DNA of 64,000 bases, from positions 85,974,032-86,038,031 of the forward strand of contig CM073591.1 of NCBI GenBank assembly GCA_037074705.1, given 5' to 3'. This document shows positions 25,183-36,648 of the stretch, piece by piece (within the stretch, counting starts at the first letter, position 1; the number at the start of each line of letters is the position of its first letter). The notes beneath the pieces are model-generated. The model saw only the letters and a list, made by a program, of their open reading frames with translations. It did no database searches and was not told the DNA's origin. The translations under genes were made by a program, and so were the position numbers. This DNA is from Zhengitettix transpicula. Taxonomy: Eukaryota > Arthropoda > Insecta > Orthoptera > Tetrigidae.

Positions 25183-26090
25183 ATGTAACAGGGTAGACCA
25201 TATATAGTTCGTTTCCTGTAAATAATGTAAATGTTTATATCCAACTTGAAAATCAACTACCTTCTATTTGATTCTTCTTCTTTTTGGGTGTAGTCCAAAG
25301 ATTCGAAGTAGCAACTCTCTCCTTACTATAAGTTTAATTAGATAACTTCCTTACTATCAGACATACTCTAAAAATTAATATTTAACGTCGTCGCCTATTA
25401 CAATTTTCCCTTAGTGGATGCAATAGAAAGCCTTCTATTGGTTCCACGATTCTCAAAAGTTATTATTCTCAGTTTGAAGGTACGAACACGGGACTCGGTA
25501 TTAGTGAACCACGTAACAAGGCGAATGTCCAGTTTGATCAATTATGAGCGTAATTTTACGTTTTTGATACAAGTTTTGACAGGCAATTTTGATCATAGGT
25601 TTTCAAATGAGGGTAACTGGTCTGAACTTCATATTATCGTTTACATCTATATTAAAATTATATTAATGACAATACCTCCGTAGTTTTGGAGTGTTCCAGA
25701 ATTTTCAGACCTATCTATAGTAGTTTTACTCGTATAAAAAGGAAGTTGATCATATTATTCCAATTCGCAAATAGTATATTAGTAACATTTTACGGCCTGT
25801 ACATTTTTTAGCACCGAATTATCATTACCCTCATTAATGAAAGCATCACTTGTAATTTTCTGAGCTGAAGCTTGTCGATTAACTGCATTCTCTAAGCCAG
25901 CAGCACTTTTAAATAGGCGTCATACTTGCCATTGACGAAACTATTTCCGAATCCCTTCTGTGCCATTAATTTTCAGGCCGTCTAATTAAAAACTTTTTAT
26001 CACAATGTTCGATTGTAGGTTGTGATAAGGCCGAGATAATAACGAACAGAGTCATTTACTGAATTTGCAAATTATCTGGCAATCGGGCGG
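25183..26090. other. No gene recognised
   Basis: AT-rich. The plus frame 25414-25683 lacks recognisable motifs. Confidence 0.45.
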
Positions 26091-26620
26091 AAGTCTTTTA
26101 GGTTGAGTTGAGGTCGGGGCACGGCATCTGGTATGCATGTCACTGCGCGATTGGAAACCGGCCACGCATTCGCATACATGCAACCACATGCAAAACGCCA
26201 ATAATTTCAGTGTCACATTCGCCAATGACCCAATGTGGAGGGCTCGCACGTTTTCATTTGAAACCAGGCCCCGGGAACGACTTGCACTGCGCTGCCTGCC
26301 GGACAAAAAAAAAGGGGGGGCAAACTCACTTCCCCGAATCGTTTATTCATTTACGCTCGGGACCAGATGAACTTTATTGAATAATTCAAAACTGGGCTGA
26401 TACATAATCGTGTTCCTGCAACCATTAATTCACAGAAAATATGCCTTCCTCGGGACACGGATGGAGGTTGGGATGGTGATGCCACGGCTCGCTCTTCCTT
26501 ATGCGACAGCACGGCTTCCACTTCTCTACTGTTTGTGTTTGGCGTTTTGCAAACATGTCGCCGGCCATACTTTCCTCCCCAATGCTGACTTTCGATTTTT
26601 GTCATAGAATTAAACAAATA
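26091..26620. other. GC-rich island
   Basis: About 530 bp of markedly GC-rich unique DNA with a poly-A/poly-G run near 26306-26320. Overlapping short open frames on both strands (26108-26380, 26137-26370, 26052-26306, 26351-26617, 26410-26607) are what GC-rich DNA gives by chance. I see no protein family. A regulatory element or untranslated exon is possible. Confidence 0.35.
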
Positions 26621-26743
26621 TTTGTTTTTACTTGGTGGGCCTAACAGAAAAAATGTTATCTATTCAGAAAATTTATTTTTTGTTAACAGAGAATAAGATT
26701 ACTTGTTGTGTCGTCCCAAGCACAATATAAATGAAAAAAGAAT

Positions 26744-26776
<33 letters not shown>
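26744..26776. repeat. (TA)n microsatellite
   Basis: TA tract immediately left of the next repeat copy. Confidence 0.96.
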
Positions 26777-26779
<3 letters not shown>

Positions 26780-27711
26780 AATAAACTAATGATAGCAATT
26801 AAATTAATTTAGCCCCACGTTGTGGTAGCCATTATGTAATGATCAAAATGGAAAGGTTATTTAAATTAAAAGATTATGAAAAAATTAACAAACAAAATAA
26901 TTTATTATCAATTTGTGGCTTACAAAAATTAAAAACAATTACAATCAACATTTAATATCTCTTCTCTCAGGGCCTTCACTGGGGTTTATAATTAACAGAG
27001 AAAATGATTTAATAATCAGATTAACAATTCAGTTTAAAATTTACCTAAAAACAATAAGTCGATACATGAAAGAAAGCAAAATGAAAAGTGAAATAAATCT
27101 GACTTTTCCCTTTTAGTTACTGTTTACAAATATTATTATCAAAGTTTTGGTTACTCACGGACCGTCGGTCTGGTACCAGAACAATCAATGTTACCTCGTT
27201 CGAACACTTTTACACACATAAATTTTTAATATCAGGCCTTGGTTTTCACTGGTTGTACACTTCACTTTAAAATTTGTTAAGATTGGCTGTATTTCGTTGA
27301 CTTCTCCGATCAACAATAATTTACCAATGTTCTCCTGGAACAATTTCTCCACGAAAATTTTGGAAAGTTCTATTCTGACAAAACTGCTATTACTTTATAA
27401 TATTTACGATGCAATACTTCCGCGAATGTATTACTTTGTATTAATGCAGAACTTTAACTGGTAATACATTAACAACGTCTAGTCTCTGCTCTCGTTTAAT
27501 TATTTGTTCTGCTCCTCGCAATGTTTCTCCGCCAACTGCCATCGTAGTGCCTCCTGAGTTTTAGCGCGCATTTCCCATTTCGGCTCTTCAACAAAGAAAT
27601 AGAACTCGCCACTCATTGTTGCTTTGCTCGCTCATACCGCTATAATTTGAATTGTTCAATACAATTCAAATTATAACCAAATAATTAATGGCCTAATTAA
27701 CTATTGCTACA
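26777..27711 (-). mobile_element. TA-LTR family copy, well preserved
   Basis: Window-strand ends TGTAATAAACTAATGATAG and TAACTATTGCTACA, flanked by TA tracts (26744-26776; 27712-27720). The inverted primer-binding-site-like block GCCCCACGTTGTGGTAGCCAT is at 26812-26832, followed at 26835 by TGTAATGATC, the inferred LTR 3' end. 'ctctcagggccttcactggggttta' (about 26965-26990), CTGGTACCAG (27170-27179) and, in sense, ACCGACGGTCC then GTGAGTAACC follow. GC-rich promoter-like DNA with 'gcgcgc'-type sequence lies near 27560-27600. No open frame of length. Confidence 0.8.
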
Positions 27712-27720
27712 ATATATATA

Positions 27721-28245
27721 TAGACTATTGCACCATAGTACATTAAAAGCATTTATTTCAGCCTTTGACGAATACATGAATCGTATAAAACGACAGTAGT
27801 AAACTATTATTGGCAATATTTTAATTCTGTGTTGATGTCATTTAAAAGACTGTATACAAATGTGTACCGAAATAACAAAAGCATTTTTTAAAATTTCTTT
27901 TCTATTTGTATTGTCGTGCAGATGACTTGTGACATTTTTGGCAGACAGACATATAATTTGTGAATTAAATTAATTTCTGAAAGCAATCGTCAATTGTCAT
28001 GTATAAATATAAAATGTTTAACAATTACTAAAGATATAAAATGTGATACTAACTCGCTTATTATGTGTCCTTACGAAATAAATGAAATAGCCAAAGACAG
28101 ACTTTTAGAATTATGATTTAACTCATCAAGCTACGGTTCTAATGTTCACCCTCATCAGGCTTGTGAAAAACAGATATAATGAATTGTTGGTAAAGAACCA
28201 AAAGGATATTCAACTAAAAAGGAGAATAAATTTACAAACTAAATT
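27721..28245. other. AT-rich DNA, no gene recognised
   Basis: Nothing recognised. Confidence 0.5.
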
Positions 28246-28410
28246 AACAAGAATAAGAATACGAAATATAGCCAAATAAGGACAAAATAAGTAATAATAT
28301 AAATAGCACACATCGTTTCTGGAATCCTTGTCCTCCCTTAGGTGATAAGATGAACCTAGAGCGACTCAACTGCACTCGTAAGATGACAAAACTGAAAAGT
28401 CTTTTCATAT
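28246..28410. mobile_element. Small repeat related to 24279-24507, decayed
   Basis: 'agccaaata.gacaaaataagta', 'atataaatagcacacatcgtttctggaatccttg' and 'ctcaactgcactcgtaa' match the element at 24279-24507 in the same orientation. The hammerhead-like core is damaged: CTGAAGA has become CCTAAGG, while the GGA..TTCC hairpin and GAAAC remain. Confidence 0.6.
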
Positions 28411-29223
28411 TAAATTAACAAGTAATAAATTGAATTATGTAAATCAAATTTTAGATAATTTATAAAAAATGATTTTAAGGAATGTAAATGTTCCTTAGCA
28501 ATTCATAATTATTTTTAGAAATATTAAATTCGGTTTTATAAAATTTTCCTCGTTTAATTTTAAGTTTATAAATAAATATTTTTCACCTAAACAAAGTTTT
28601 AATTATGAACAATTTAATTTTTACTTAAACGTTTTTATCGGCTGATTAAATATATTTGATCGTATTTCATTCCCTTACAACAAATGGAAAATGTTCAACG
28701 AAATAGAAAACCTCCACGTTACACGATTATACTTTTAAAATCAATCAAACCAGTGTTCACAATTCACTTCACACAATTCAATATGATTATCGTGAAAGAA
28801 ATAATATATTTATATGTTCCACACAGTTTGGTATTTTACTAAAGTAATACAATAATATTTGGTACTAATTTATGTAAATATTACTTCTTTGTAGCTAGTT
28901 TGTTTTAAATATTTATCACATTTCTGTTTTCTAGAATTAATAGTCACTAATGTTTTCCATTTCGAGGTTGTTAAAACGCTGTGTTAGCATTTTAATTTCC
29001 AATCAGTAAATGAAGTAAAACGACCAATTGTCTGATAATACTCAGTTACTACGAACGAAAGTCATGCTATTCCCCCTATTAGATCCACGCTCAAAAACCA
29101 CAGGATAACAAAAGATTCAATTTTCTTCTGCATATGAGAATTGTTGTGGTGTAAAGGCAAACGTCGCTTCGCTAATAAGAGAATTTAACTCGCACAACGA
29201 TTTTTAACCGTTAACGGGCGCAG
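28411..29223. other. AT-rich DNA, no gene recognised
   Basis: Nothing recognised. Confidence 0.5.
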
Positions 29224-29550
29224 AGCTTTCGCAGTAGTTATTAATTCTAACTCGGCTCAGCAGTTTTATGGCATTTTTCTTGGAATTCGTTTTATCGCCC
29301 GCGCGTGAAAGTGTCCTGGCAGTCATAAACACGTGCTGCTTGTCTCGACACAAAACGCTGTTTCCAGCTCCCCTCTCCTTCCCACCAATTCATTCCCTCT
29401 CTTTTGCAGTCGAAAAGTACGCATATAAAACCGTCAGAAGCCCTGGTGTCTCTGTTTCTTCTGAAAATTTCTGTCGTAAAGCCAATAATAAAAAAAAGGA
29501 CACCTCGCCTGTAATGGGCTAGATGTTAACGCCCAACAAGATAAAATTTG
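29224..29550. other. GC-richer island with open plus frames
   Basis: Two plus frames are open across 29268-29522. One follows an acceptor-like 'cattccctctcttttgcag' ending at 29409 (TCGAAAAGTACG...), about 315 bp upstream of the better exon candidate at 29724. Translations are rich in serine and show no domain. Could be an upstream exon, a promoter region or chance. Confidence 0.25.
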
Positions 29551-29723
29551 ACTCGGTGGCATTTTATGGTATTTCAGCAACACTTATCAAAAGTGTCGCA
29601 AACATTAATTTTAATTTGACTGTGTAACATACGATAATTAGCAAAAAGCGTAGTTATATTTAAAAGTTTTATATGTAGCGTCTACTTAACCGATTTTTTT
29701 CTTTTTTATATAAATCAATGCAG

Positions 29724-29951
29724 TTGAACAACAATATGAAAGCCTGAAACTGCTCAGAAATATTTTAGAAAATGAGGTAGTGTGCTGGGATTCATATAGA
29801 AATGAACAGCCTCTAGCGTTTTACAAGATACGAAAACGGACTGAAATAATATTCGAATGTCGATACAGGAACAATTCTCAAGAGGATTTAGAAAAACTTA
29901 CCAATAGGAGGAAACTCGGCAGACTTTGGAGAACATACGAAGATCATAAAG
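29724..29951 (+). CDS. Candidate internal coding exon of an unidentified host gene
   Basis: A pyrimidine-rich tract (about 29693-29708) leads to ...AATGCAG at 29723, a good acceptor. From 29726 a frame runs without stops for 75 codons, beginning EQQYESLKLLRNILENE, through CWDSYRNEQPLAFYKIRKR and FECRYRNNSQEDLEKL, to LGRLWRTYEDHK. AAAG|GTGAAA at 29951/29952 can serve as donor, giving a 228-bp exon (phase 2 in, phase 1 out). Without splicing the frame would run to TAG at 29996-29998. Composition is like real protein: charged, with aromatic residues and an amphipathic helical start (L-x-x-L-L-x-x-I-L), unlike the low-complexity frames elsewhere. No stop precedes it between the acceptor and the first codon. 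I do not recognise the protein family. No partner exon was identified with confidence, so the gene's other exons may lie far outside. Confidence 0.5.
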
Positions 29952-29998
29952 GTGAAAATATAAAATACAACATTGTGTGTTATTATACATGGAAATAG

Positions 29999-30334
29999 AT
30001 ATTAAATATCTTATGGTTCACAATTTTGCTCCAAAAACTAATATTAAACATTTACTTCTTTAGTTACATTAACCTTTAAATTAGTACAAATAGAAACAAA
30101 CACTACGTTTCGTATCTAATTTTGGACATTTAGATTTAGATTTATTATTCATATTTAGAATAATCATTTTATTAGTCCTCGGTCGAGGAAATAGGATACG
30201 TCATAATATATAATTACATGAAAATAATTATATATTAAAATTACAAAGTACAGGCATTGTGCTTTACAAAAAAAAATATTTAATTTAAAGCAACGTTAAA
30301 AAGAATAATATAATAGTAATTTAAGAAATGATAA
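29999..30334. other. AT-rich DNA, no gene recognised
   Basis: Likely intron or intergenic; nothing recognised. Confidence 0.5.
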
Positions 30335-30368
30335 CTACAATAAGAAAGATAGCCAAATACAGACGTAA
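30335..30368. repeat. Short fragment of the hammerhead-like repeat family
   Basis: 'aataagaaagatagccaaatacagacg' matches the outer arm of the element at 24279-24507. Confidence 0.5.
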
Positions 30369-30526
30369 ATTTTTAATTATATTAATCTTCAATGTCCATT
30401 AGGCGGAGTTTCCATCAGCAAATTTCTCGTCGAACATGAAAAATAAAATAAGTCGGAAGTTAAATTCAACAATATTATTATCGTAAAATAATAGCAGAAC
30501 TTGATAGGATCCAGCTAACTATTTTA

Positions 30527-31019
30527 TTAAAGAGGATCTAATATCTCCTTCCTATTTACGAACTCTTTCAGCGAATAATATGCCCCATTAATTAACAAAG
30601 ATTTACAACTCTTTATAAATAAATTTTGTATAGTGAAAGTTTTATTTCGTCCAGAAGAATATTGTATAGATTTATCGCGGAATAACGAATGCTTTATCAA
30701 AAAGGCTTAGGGGATGTTTTTCAGTGCGGAGTTGAGAGCGATATCTAGTGTTCTATAAAAGATTTTCTCTGTTTAGGGCATATAAGTTGATGTTTCTCCA
30801 GACAAAATTTAAACTTTCTGGAATATACGTACAAGGCAAAGTTAAAATACCAAGTTTTCGAAACATGGGTTTGCAACTGGCGTTACAATACGATTCAGAT
30901 ATGTAGTTTGTAGTTGATAAATTTGAAAAGTGTGATGTGAACAACCAAAGTTTGCTATGCCATAAGACATGACAGAATGAAAATAGGAATGGTATATCAT
31001 TTTAGATGTATGTATATAT
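30527..31019 (-). pseudogene. LINE reverse transcriptase C-terminal fragment, broken
   Basis: Minus strand from 31019: YIHTSKMIYHSYFHSVMSYGI (family form YY..F.S...YGI..WG). A frameshift then gives MFRKLGILTLPCTYIPESL (SCR.LFK.L.ILTL..YI.E.L), then NTRYRSQLRTEKHP (YNTR....LR...H). It ends in FIKSCKSLLINGAYYSLKEF with stop at 30527-30529. This order of blocks is the C-terminal part of a Jockey-type ORF2 protein. Several stops and shifts make it dead. Its last block closely resembles that of the fragment at 41398-41955, so the two belong to one family. The upstream end stops exactly where the TA-LTR copy at 31020 begins, and the missing RT core is not found beyond that copy. Confidence 0.8.
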
Positions 31020-32039
31020 TGTAACGCCAATTAATTAAGACATTAATTGTTAAATTGAAAATCTAAATTAGAGAAATCCTTTGTAGCGCCAGGAGGTTTT
31101 GAAACAACAATAGAAAATCCGGCTCTGTTCCTTTGTTGGAAGGTCCGTCAAAATGGTGTATCCGCGCTCAAATTGCGAGACGAGAATACAGTTTGCAGGA
31201 AGGTTTGGTGAAGGACAGATCGCAGGGAGTTTTGGTGAAGTATAGTTCACGGAAAGACCTCGTCGAGGTATAACAGTTCATGGAAGGAGAATTTAACAGC
31301 GTTGGCAATTATCAGGACAAAGTAAAACATTCATGAAAAAAAAACGTCGAAACCTGCACACAAACAGCAGTTTTTGTGTCCACAGCCGGCCAGATATAGC
31401 AAAAGTTTCGGTTTAAGTCCGGAACAATAAAACTACCCAATCGAAAAATCGCAGAAATCTCCCAAGGCGAGCGGCCAACCGATAGATGACGGAAAGAGGA
31501 TCATCCGAGTTCCTGACGACATATATAATTTTGGCTTAGAATCAGTGTAGAATCTGTGAGTAGAAGCAGTGTAAAACCCAACAATAGTGTTCTCGAAAAT
31601 GAAATGTACGCTGGAATGCTGGGCAGACGTGAGTAACAATTTACAAAACAATTAAGTATGTAAACGTAATTGAAAGATAGCCGTCAGATTTCGTTCTCTT
31701 TTTGTTGATTAAAATTATTAATCAGAGTCAATCTTTTTATTTTTAATTTCGTTCTCATTTTAAGTGTTCTAGTTTAATGGACGAGTAAATTTCTTTTTCT
31801 TTTAATTGTAATTTGTTGTTGATAAGATTATAAATATGATTGATTCGTCCATTATCAAACCCAGTGAAGACCCTGAGAAGTTCAATATTTATAGTTGTAA
31901 ATTTTTTAAATGATTGTCACACAATAAATCTTATGTTTCTAATAAATTTTTCATTTTAAAAGCCTATCTTTAGTTTATATTACAAAATGGCATCCACAAC
32001 GTGGGGAAAATTAAAGGCTTCTCATTAGTGATTATTATA
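31020..32039 (+). mobile_element. TA-LTR family copy
   Basis: Starts TGTAACGCCAATTAATTAAG after 'gtatatat' and ends near 32039 (GTGATTATTATA, a decayed TATTACA) before a TA tract. 'cccagtgaagaccctgag' lies at about 31859-31878, with AATAAA near 31924. The primer-binding-site-like stretch TGGCATCCACAACGTGGGG (31988-32006) follows TTACA. The GC-rich 5' half is relatively diverged and the CTGGTACCAG palindrome is not intact. It adjoins the truncated LINE fragment on its left. Confidence 0.75.
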
Positions 32040-33461
32040 ATATATATATATATCGCATTCCTGAGCTAACACTCTTATTTTTTTATTTTACAAGTTATAG
32101 TTCAATTATCCTTTTGGTCATTAGCGACTTACACATGTTATGTTTTACATTTACGTTACATTTAAATTACTTTACATTATTCAGTTTTGATAGTAAATCC
32201 TATAAGGTCGTAAACGGCTAATGCTGAGTTGTTGAACTCAATGAATGGGCGACTATTGTTGATCTTCTTATGCGACTTCTTATGGGGTAGCCAAAGAGGA
32301 CACGAAGGATTGTTATGGCCTTCTTGCATGAGCTGCATACCGGCTGCGGAGATCTGGAAATAAAAAAATGAATCTGTGAAACTGTAGTTCAGCTAACACT
32401 CTTAATGTGAAGCAAATTTTGGTAAGTTTTCCCGAGAGTTTATTTATGTAGTGATTCCATTTTCATTTATTGTCAATCAATCAACAGACCAAGAAAAGGT
32501 GCATTCTCCGAAATGTTTTCCGAATTACGAGTTAAACTGTTTGTGTTTGAAGTGACGTTAACGATTTTATTTTTATTTATATTATTGGATGAACATAATA
32601 GTTGAAAAAGATGATACATTAATAACTCTTGTGATAAAAATGAGGTATAGGTAAAGATTGTTTTATCTCATTTCGCTTATAAGTGGCGTGTAATACAGAC
32701 CTTGATTTTACAAACAGCGTAATCTCTGAAAGATTACTTTACGGAATCGTAGACTTAAATTGTGGTCTGTGGACGAGAGGGAAAGAGGAAGCCCTCCACG
32801 TTCATCTCAGTTAGTTAATTCAATTTCCGCTAAATGGTGGTCTGCAGAACCTTACGCATGACTTATTCATGTCTTCAGCTGGTCAGAGCGAGACCCAAGG
32901 AGCTTCCCTAAGAAGGCCCAGGTGCGCCGAGCGATTAAATATTCCTCCGGGCGCAACCCTTTTGTGCGTGTTAATATTTAACATAGTTGGCGCAACTTTA
33001 TGAAAGTCGGATGAGCGTTTGCGGGTAAAAGTTTCGTTATTAACAATGTATTAAGGGAGGCTTCTGTTAGCAATATTTTTTACCCTCTTTCATTTTCTCG
33101 ACCCTCTTCTATTCATATTTCCTGAGGATGCGAGCATTTCAGCTGTTGGAAACCGTCTTCCACTATTCTCGCGGAATCACAAAGAAAATGAGAAATTATA
33201 CATCCTTTTATCTTTTTCCTCGAAATAAATTTACAGTATAAAGTGTGGAATATTCTGCCTTTAGAATGGTTAACACAATAAGGTATATGCTTGATTATAA
33301 TTTTATTACTTAGAGACATAGTAGAAAAGACAAAATTATAAAATAAAAATACATGTCTTGTTGATAATTCACTGTAAAGGTAATATTTCAGCTTAAATAT
33401 TAAAATTTAAAGTGAAAATTATTTTCTGATGAATTTAAAGGAGAAAAGATCAATGTTAAAG
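32040..33461. other. Unique DNA, no gene recognised
   Basis: AT-rich apart from a GC-richer stretch at about 32760-33010 holding 'cccaggtgcgcc' (an E-box-like CAGGTG) and a loose symmetry 'gcgcaac...gttggcgcaac'. Could be regulatory; no coding call is possible. Confidence 0.4.
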
Positions 33462-33508
33462 TTAAAGGGGAGTTCTACAATGTGGATTAAACTCATGTAG
33501 CCTGTTAC
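33462..33508 (+). mobile_element. SINE-like repeat, 3' end fragment
   Basis: 'ttaaaggggagtt...caatgtgga' and 'ctcatgtagcctgttac' match the 3' terminus of the complete copy (38733-39239, inverted). The expected poly(A) is replaced by a CT/TA microsatellite. Confidence 0.65.
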
Positions 33509-33510
33509 TT

Positions 33511-33571
<61 letters not shown>
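33509..33571. repeat. (CT)n(TA)n microsatellite
   Basis: CT tract passing into a TA tract; the SINE-like fragment lies on its left and a TA-LTR fragment on its right. Confidence 0.97.
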
Positions 33572-33576
<5 letters not shown>

Positions 33577-33890
33577 ATTTTAAACAATTTAAAATGAATC
33601 AGTGCCTCACGTTGGAGGTGTCAAAAAGTAGTATAGAAAAATGAAAGTGCAATTAACTAAACAAAATCAAAATATGTCTCACGTTGATGCGTCAATTTAA
33701 ATTATTTTAACTTTTAAATGGATGGGATGTTAATAAATAAGATTTTTAGTTAATTAAACAAACACATTGATTTATTATATGCAAAAAGAATTCAAGTTAC
33801 AAAATAGATATTTAGTGAATTTAACAAAACGTATAATCCAAAATTTTTACTCTATCTCTCAGGGTCTTTATCTGGGCCTTTAAATAAAAA
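33572..33890 (-). mobile_element. TA-LTR family 3' fragment, diverged
   Basis: Holds two inverted primer-site-like blocks about 74 bp apart (33602-33622 'gtgcctcacgttggaggtgtc'; 33676-33694 'gtctcacgttgatgcgtca'), then 'aacaaacacattgatttatta' and 'ctctcagggtctttatctgggcctttaa' (about 33856-33885). Similarity stops there, so the 5' two thirds are missing. The window-side end lacks a clean TGTAAT. Confidence 0.55.
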
Positions 33891-35286
33891 AAGGTATTAC
33901 TTTCCTTTCGCGGAGTGAAAGAGTCTAAAGCCTCCGAATGGCCTTAGCATTTTGGAGTACATTTTTAGTGAGCCTGATCCGCGCTATATAATTATACTGT
34001 ATGTGTTTATTCCGCGCTGCCTCCCCTCTCTTAATCTGTGCCACACGCCATCGATCCTGTCGCGTGCTATAGTACCGCTAATCTATCACGAGGGAAGAAG
34101 TGGGTGTACCCAACTCGGTATGTGGAGATTATCATCATGCTTATGCATTCGAAAGAACATTTGCATAATCATGCTGATAATTTTCAGATGGTATGACTGA
34201 CTTATTCTAAATGGGTTTCAGTCACAACCGTAGGGTAGTTATTTTTCGTGTTGATTTCATGGATTTAGACTCAGATGTTAACCTGAAATCGAGTTTGGAA
34301 GCTTCGGGTGATCTTTTTCATATTGCACTATCGAGTGTGCTTGGAGTTAATACTCTTCAAAAGGGGTATACTTCGGTAATGAGACAGAATTGTTTCCACA
34401 ATATCGATTACAAAAGTCGCCAGCAATCGCGTCTACGGATGGGGTAAGAGTATTGGGAAGCTGGTAGAGCGAGATGAATTTTTTTACGAGTATAGTATAA
34501 GAGATAATTTCCTATCGCAGAGAAATAACCAAATTCCAGATGTTAATCTCAAACTGAAAAAACAGACTCTTTAATCCTGTATAACGTACTGTAATTTGCA
34601 CAACTACCTTCGTTAGTCATGGGTATTTTTGTATCAAGAGATTGTCAGTAACACTGAGAAAAAAATCGGAATGAATCTGGAGTTCAGGAAGTTCGAGGAA
34701 ACTAGTGAAATTTGCAGATAAATAACTTAACTTTGTAACTCCTATTACGTACAGAATAAGCTAACGTGAATAATGTTAAAACTCTTTAATTAATTAGGAT
34801 TATTTAAAATTCAATTAATTTACTCAATTTAGTTTAAATTAATTTATGAGATCATTAAGCTGATTTCGTATTACATGTTATTTTAACATAGTACATGTGA
34901 GACTTAATTAAGCACGCTGAGAGTATTGATTGGTTGTTATCATCACTGGCGATCCTTTCGCTTTCCACAACGAACGCTTACACAAACATTCGCTGCTCAA
35001 AACGCTTTTTAATACCAATGCAATTTACTACAACGAAAATTGAGTAATACGGCATTACACAAATAATATTATAACAATGTACATTATAAAACATTGAAGA
35101 ATGATATATATTCAAAACTATTGAGGCCTATATCACTAATGACGAGAAAGAGTTTTATCTGTGAGAATTTTTTCATACTGAACATAATAAGAGCGTGATA
35201 ATAATTTCTCATATTTTATGTTTAAACTACTGTAAAATAGATGTAATGCGCGTGTTTTAATAATTGAAATTAATTACGAATAAACT
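33891..35286. other. No gene recognised
   Basis: Two plus frames (33952-34200 and 34211-34447) lie close together but neither has a recognisable motif or splice context. Otherwise AT-rich. Confidence 0.4.
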
Positions 35287-35701
35287 GTAAGAAATATGAA
35301 ATTAGCAGCACGTAATATCAGCTGAAGGACATGAATAAACCTCGGAAATACGACGACAGCGTGGCGGGCAGTCTAGTGTACGGGCGTGCCTGCGACAATA
35401 GAAGAAGGGATTATCTTAGAGTTGTGCAAAAGAACCGAGAATCGATCCAAAAAGTGCATTGTTATAAAAGAACGTTCCCTAAACCGACTTAGTAGATAGA
35501 GTTACGGTTCACAGTTCGAGTTGTAGATTTGTGATTGAGTTGCTTGAGTGTCAGTGTTGTGAGCTAGTCTAGAGTTGCGACGTTAAAAAACTCTTGGAGA
35601 GTGAGTTAAAAGGTGACCCGTTGAGTTGAAGAAAGATTCTACTCAGGTTCTGAATCGAAAAGTTATGAGCTACACTTTCCAAAAATTAATAAACAATTAC
35701 A
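35287..35701 (+). mobile_element. Possible solo LTR of a second retrotransposon type
   Basis: Bounded here by TGTAAGAAATATG and AACAATTACA, it contains TATAAAAG (35463-35470), about 30 bp further a GC-balanced start-site-like region, and AATAAA (35688-35693) near the end. This promoter-plus-polyadenylation layout over a few hundred bases is typical of an LTR. No flanking duplication or second copy is visible, so it could instead be a host promoter and short transcript. Confidence 0.3.
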
Positions 35702-36572
35702 CTCGTAATCAATTTTGAAGTGATAGGCTCAGATCCTTTAAAATGCAGTATTATAGTCTTAATTATTGCTCAAATAATCAAGACAGAAACTTAATTTTGG
35801 TTTGTTATCCTTACGACTTTTCAACATCCAGCGTTTTTCGATGAAGATAGTTTTGTTCAACCTCTTGATTAATATTTTCATGCTCTCAAATCACGAACCG
35901 ACTCACATATAAACATTAACAGCTTTAATTTACAGTAACATGTACAATGAATATGAAAAATAAGTTTTATCCAGATATATAGGCTACAGTATAGATAACA
36001 TTGAAAATTATCCCACGCATTACTTGCGTTGTGTTTAGTTTACATTAAATGCGGAAGGTCGGCTAGGTCGAGGTCAATGCCCTCACCCAGGGAATAACCT
36101 TGTTCTCAAGGCCTGTTATGCCGTAAGGTCGCCAATCTATATTTAGAAGGAACTGCTGGTTTTTCCCGAATGAGCAATTGGAGAATTTACTTAGAGAGGC
36201 AGATCATGACGGGGAAAAGGAGTCGGCTCAATTCCCAAAAACCTTTCCCAAACGCTTCATGCAAATATAACAATATTAATTTCGTATAATAGTTGCAAAA
36301 ATATATTTTTATTATTTTTCATAAATAAATGACTTAATAATTATTCCATATGTTATTTCTTAAATTTTGAATGTATTCGCCCCCCCCCCCCTTGACGTAC
36401 TCAATTTATTTATGTTCAACCTTGAGAATAGAATAGGATGGGATTCGGAGAGCTAAAGAGTCGTTTCGAAGAAACGGTGTCGTGCTATGTAGTGAACATT
36501 AATTTCTTAGATGCGATTTTCCCGCACATTTAAGGCGAAAATTTTGTTATGTTTACAGCTGTATTGTTAATA
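35702..36572. other. Unique DNA with GC-richer stretch and poly-C
   Basis: A GC-richer stretch lies at about 36050-36260 and a 12-base C run at 36380-36391. No coding region recognised. Confidence 0.45.
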
Positions 36573-36648
36573 CTATGCTATTAAAGGGGAGTTGCCCAAT
36601 GTGGATCACCCTCATGTAGCCTGTTCCCCTAAAAACAAAAAAAAAATT
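36573..36648 (+). mobile_element. SINE-like repeat, 3' end with A-rich tail
   Basis: 'ctatgctattaaaggggagtt', 'caatgtggat.accctcatgtagcctgtt' and an A-rich tail (36631-36648) match the 3' end of the complete copy. It is strongly 5'-truncated, as incomplete target-primed reverse transcription would leave it. Confidence 0.7.

Noticed and set aside
33952..34447. Two adjacent plus frames taken first as a possible gene
   Set aside because: No motif, no splice context and no shared codon signal; the first frame begins at the edge of repeat sequence.
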